DNA of 64,000 bases from Bacillus andreraoultii (GTDB taxonomy: Bacteria > Bacillota > Bacilli > Bacillales > Caldibacillaceae), in NCBI RefSeq assembly GCF_001244735.1, contig NZ_LN868937.1, positions 2,006,729 through 2,070,728 on the forward strand. The letters run 5' to 3'. Under the pieces are notes generated by a model. It was not told the DNA's origin, searched no databases, and saw only the letters and a program-made list of their open reading frames with translations. Made by a program: the position numbers and the translations under genes. Below, piece by piece: positions 63,883-64,000 of the stretch. Position 1 is the stretch's first letter. Each line of letters begins with the position of its first letter.

Positions 63883-64000
63883 TTACGCAACCCCCTTTAC
63901 GTTCCCGCGTTGTTCTAGTTCTTCGAATTTCGGGTCAACGTCGCTATTCCGAAGAATTTTTTCAACAAGACCAACGGCGGGGTGACGTTCTTCAATCGTT
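63883..64000 (-). CDS. Phage gene, C-terminal fragment cut by window edge
   Basis: 38 codons to the stop: TIEERHPAVGLVEKILRNSD then VDPKFEELEQRGNVKGVA. The gene continues to the right of the window. Its last codons contain the ribosome-binding site of the next gene. Confidence 0.6.
   Translation of the reverse strand, partial: TIEERHPAVGLVEKILRNSDVDPKFEELEQRGNVKGVA

Larger units (their letters stand above)
54190..64000 (-). mobile_element. Prophage or phage-derived island, one end (continues past window)
   Basis: About 9.8 kb with every gene on the minus strand, short overlapping frames, phage nucleotide-metabolism genes, AAGGGGG-type ribosome-binding sites and a TCG/GAC-rich codon style unlike the host part. 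Left boundary between about 54165 and 54205. No integrase, terminase or structural gene is in view, so this is an early or middle region and a terminus. No GATC or GGCC was found in it. Confidence 0.85.

Noticed and set aside
54190..64000. Known anti-phage defence system or retron in the phage segment
   Set aside because: No reverse transcriptase, nuclease-helicase or toxin-antitoxin pair is visible; the HNH genes are better read as phage or homing endonucleases.

Overview
This window is a chromosomal segment of a low-GC, endospore-forming Bacillaceae bacterium. The evidence is the gene content and order: recA, rny, ymdB, spoVS, miaB, ricA(ymcA), cotE, mutS, mutL, miaA, hfq, spoVK, hflX, ynbB, glnR, glnA, lexA, yneA, yneB, ynzC, sirA, yneF, ccdA, yneI and yneK run in the B. 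subtilis order, mostly on the minus strand. Sporulation genes (sirA, spoVK, spoVS, cotE, a YjcZ-type peptide) confirm a spore former. Relative to B. subtilis, tkt is missing between ynzC and sirA, cinA is missing beside recA, and pbpX, tdh and kbl are missing near rny and spoVS.

Layout. 1-7 kb: an acyl-CoA catabolism cluster (AMP-forming ligase, ComB-like phosphatase, APH-type kinase, TetR regulator, SDR, acyl-CoA dehydrogenase) with two palindromic operator candidates. 7-8.6 kb: a dicarboxylate/amino-acid symporter behind a c-di-AMP (ydaO-type) riboswitch. 8.8-16.3 kb: small spore-type proteins, Tag glycosylase, thioesterase, MscS channel, an IS1182-family insertion, signal peptidase, a tandem P-loop ATPase and type II pantothenate kinase. 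16.5-32.3 kb: the yne/gln/hflX/miaA core, with a LexA-controlled divergent region. 32.4-34.6 kb: a decayed lysogeny island between miaA and mutL (intact CI-like repressor with four operators, broken ImmA, intact Ltp superinfection-exclusion protein, integrase remnant). 34.6-52 kb: mismatch repair, an acyl-CoA synthetase, a DASS transporter, cotE, ricA/miaB, spoVS, ymdB, rny and recA. 52-54.2 kb: a yyaL (DUF255) gene broken by a stop and a 19-nt insertion. 54.2-64 kb: one end of a prophage or large phage-derived island that continues past the window.

The phage segment is coded entirely on the minus strand and looks like a nucleotide and DNA metabolism region: ATP-dependent DNA ligase, HNH and HNH-AP2 endonucleases, dUTPase, dNMP kinase-like protein, deoxyribosyltransferase, DHH phosphoesterase, a sigma-region-4-like regulator and a SemiSWEET transporter. 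It has its own genetic grammar: AAGGGGG-type ribosome-binding sites, a four-copy element CGTCACAAA-N14-CAACAT placed at unit starts, GTAAAC-type operator-like sites, stop codons buried in terminator hairpins, and, by my reading, no GATC and no GGCC over about 9.8 kb.

A second genome-scale signal is a roughly 110-170-bp intergenic repeat found six times in the host part, in both orientations, often touching a stop codon. Starts were moved inward from the longest reading frame wherever a clear Shine-Dalgarno site decided it.
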